From Gammaproteobacteria bacterium (lineage in GTDB: Bacteria > Pseudomonadota > Gammaproteobacteria > SG8-11): a stretch of 5,628 bases of DNA. Positions 4,747-5,628 of the stretch are shown in pieces (the stretch's first letter is position 1; every line of letters begins with the position of its first letter). The stretch is taken from positions 1-5,628 of the forward strand of contig JACQEQ010000425.1 of the NCBI GenBank assembly GCA_016200445.1, in the 5' to 3' direction. Both the position numbers and the translations under genes were made by a program. The notes beneath the pieces were generated by a model, which was not told the origin of the DNA, made no database searches, and saw only the letters and a program-made list of their open reading frames with translations.

Positions 4747-5628
4747 TTATTTGCTGTCGAGCGTGCAGACGCCATCCCAATCCGCAGCGGGCGGGATTAG
4801 CTCGTAGTCATGGCAGCGTGCAATAAACAGCTCGCGTAACCGGCCGGGGGGCAAGGTTTCGTACAGGGCGCGTGCGTTGCACCACTGCCGTTGTCGATAG
4901 AGTTCAAACGCACGGGCCGTGGTTTCGCACAAGGCATGCGCTGCGGTAATTTCCTCTGCGTTTGTAACGCCGAGCGGTGCGTACACACGAATCGCATGCG
5001 TTTTACCCATGACACGCACACTGTCCACCAGCCGGCAGGGGAACTCCGCGCAGACTTGGGCGCGGGTATTTTCGGTGATCAATACCGGGCAACCGTAGGT
5101 TTTGGTGAGTCCTTCCAGGCGTGCGGCGAGATTCACGTTGTCGCCGATGGCGGTATAGGCGAGTTTTTTTTCGGAGCCGATGTTGCCCAGTACTGCGTCG
5201 CCGGTGTTGATGCCGATGCCGATTGAAATAGGCGCAATGCCGCGTTCTGCGAGCCTGGTATTGACATCGACTAGCGCCTGTAACATGCCTAAAGCCGCAC
5301 GTACTGCGCGTTGTGCGTGTTGTTCGTCGCGCACCGGCGCGCCCCAAAACGCCATGATCGCGTCGCCGATGAATTTGTCGATGGTGGCGTGGTGGGCGAA
5401 TAACACGTCGGTCATCGCGGAAAAAAACACGTTGAGCATTTCAACGACAGTTTCCGGCGCTAACGATTCCGACAGGCGGGTGAAGTTGCGAATGTCGGAA
5501 AACAACACCGTAATGTTGGTCCGCAGGCCGACCTCGGCGCTCAGGTAGTTTTCATATTTGTCGACCACTTCAGCGAGCACGGCAGGCGAGACATATTGCG
5601 CGAGCACGCGGCGGACGCGGCGCTTATC
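4747..5628 (-). CDS. Class III adenylate cyclase, C-terminal catalytic part (open at window edge)
   Basis: 293 residues are visible and the frame is open to the window edge (starting DKRRVRRVLAQYVSP), so the GTG at 5607 is not the true start. Numbering from the first visible residue, the cyclase domain runs from about 39 to 190. Metal-binding Asp45 lies in FSDIRNFT and Asp89 in KFIGDAIMAFWG. Lys85 is the expected adenine-contacting residue, and Thr159 in KLAYTAIGDNVN fits the Lys/Thr pair of class IIIb adenylate cyclases. The transition-state pair Asn166 and Arg170 is in NLAARLE. All catalytic positions are therefore present, predicting ATP to cAMP activity. The segment YVSPAVLAEVV just before the domain is typical of cyclases with an N-terminal membrane sensor such as CHASE2; that part is outside the window. 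The C-terminal tail of about 100 residues ends the protein without a second recognised domain. It heads the visible gene unit. Confidence 0.92.
   Translation of the reverse strand, partial: DKRRVRRVLAQYVSPAVLAEVVDKYENYLSAEVGLRTNITVLFSDIRNFTRLSESLAPETVVEMLNVFFSAMTDVLFAHHATIDKFIGDAIMAFWGAPVRDEQHAQRAVRAALGMLQALVDVNTRLAERGIAPISIGIGINTGDAVLGNIGSEKKLAYTAIGDNVNLAARLEGLTKTYGCPVLITENTRAQVCAEFPCRLVDSVRVMGKTHAIRVYAPLGVTNAEEITAAHALCETTARAFELYRQRQWCNARALYETLPPGRLRELFIARCHDYELIPPAADWDGVCTLDSK

Noticed and set aside
5003..5347. Arginine-rich 114-codon minus-strand frame in the cyclase region
   Set aside because: It is an out-of-frame shadow of the cyclase catalytic domain.

Overview
The window looks like proteobacterial chromosome, most likely Gammaproteobacteria or a close relative. 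It has a FadL-type outer-membrane protein with a C-terminal Phe, a periplasmic M48 protease, Sec signal peptides and proteobacterial-style integron attC sites. The genus cannot be read from it. All recognisable genes lie on the minus strand, so the biological reading order runs from high to low coordinates.

Positions 5628 to 2128 hold a compact four-gene unit: a class III adenylate cyclase (N-terminus outside the window), a secreted SH3b-domain protein, a secreted M48 zinc metalloprotease and a FadL/OmpP1-like outer-membrane protein. After the 66-nt cyclase-SH3 gap, the last three genes are separated by 5 nt and then overlap by 17 nt. This suggests one transcript serving a cell-envelope function with a cAMP-producing component. 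A short GC-rich REP-like palindrome is fused in frame into the protease gene.

Positions 2127 to 1588 are about 540 bp without a convincing gene. They contain small inverted and direct repeats, ending in a perfect 11-bp hairpin next to the first cassette boundary.

Positions 1586 to 292 are a small integron cassette array without an integrase gene in the window. Each of two cassettes has one ORF (a membrane-anchored protein and a secreted protein, both of unknown function) followed by an attC site. The attC sites are recognised by their paired arms, by an unpaired G on the folding strand, and by R'' boxes complementary to the first bases of their own cassettes.

The most unusual feature is a 159-bp MITE-like element (794..952) with perfect 16-bp terminal inverted repeats. 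It sits exactly at the crossover triplet of the attC between the cassettes and is flanked by GTT on both sides. A second copy of the same terminus (277..291) sits at the identical position of the other attC. Both attC crossover points in this window are therefore occupied by the same kind of end, which suggests an element family specific for attC sites.

The left edge (1..90) holds the first 30 codons of an IS630-type transposase, so the array is also broken by an insertion sequence that continues outside the window.
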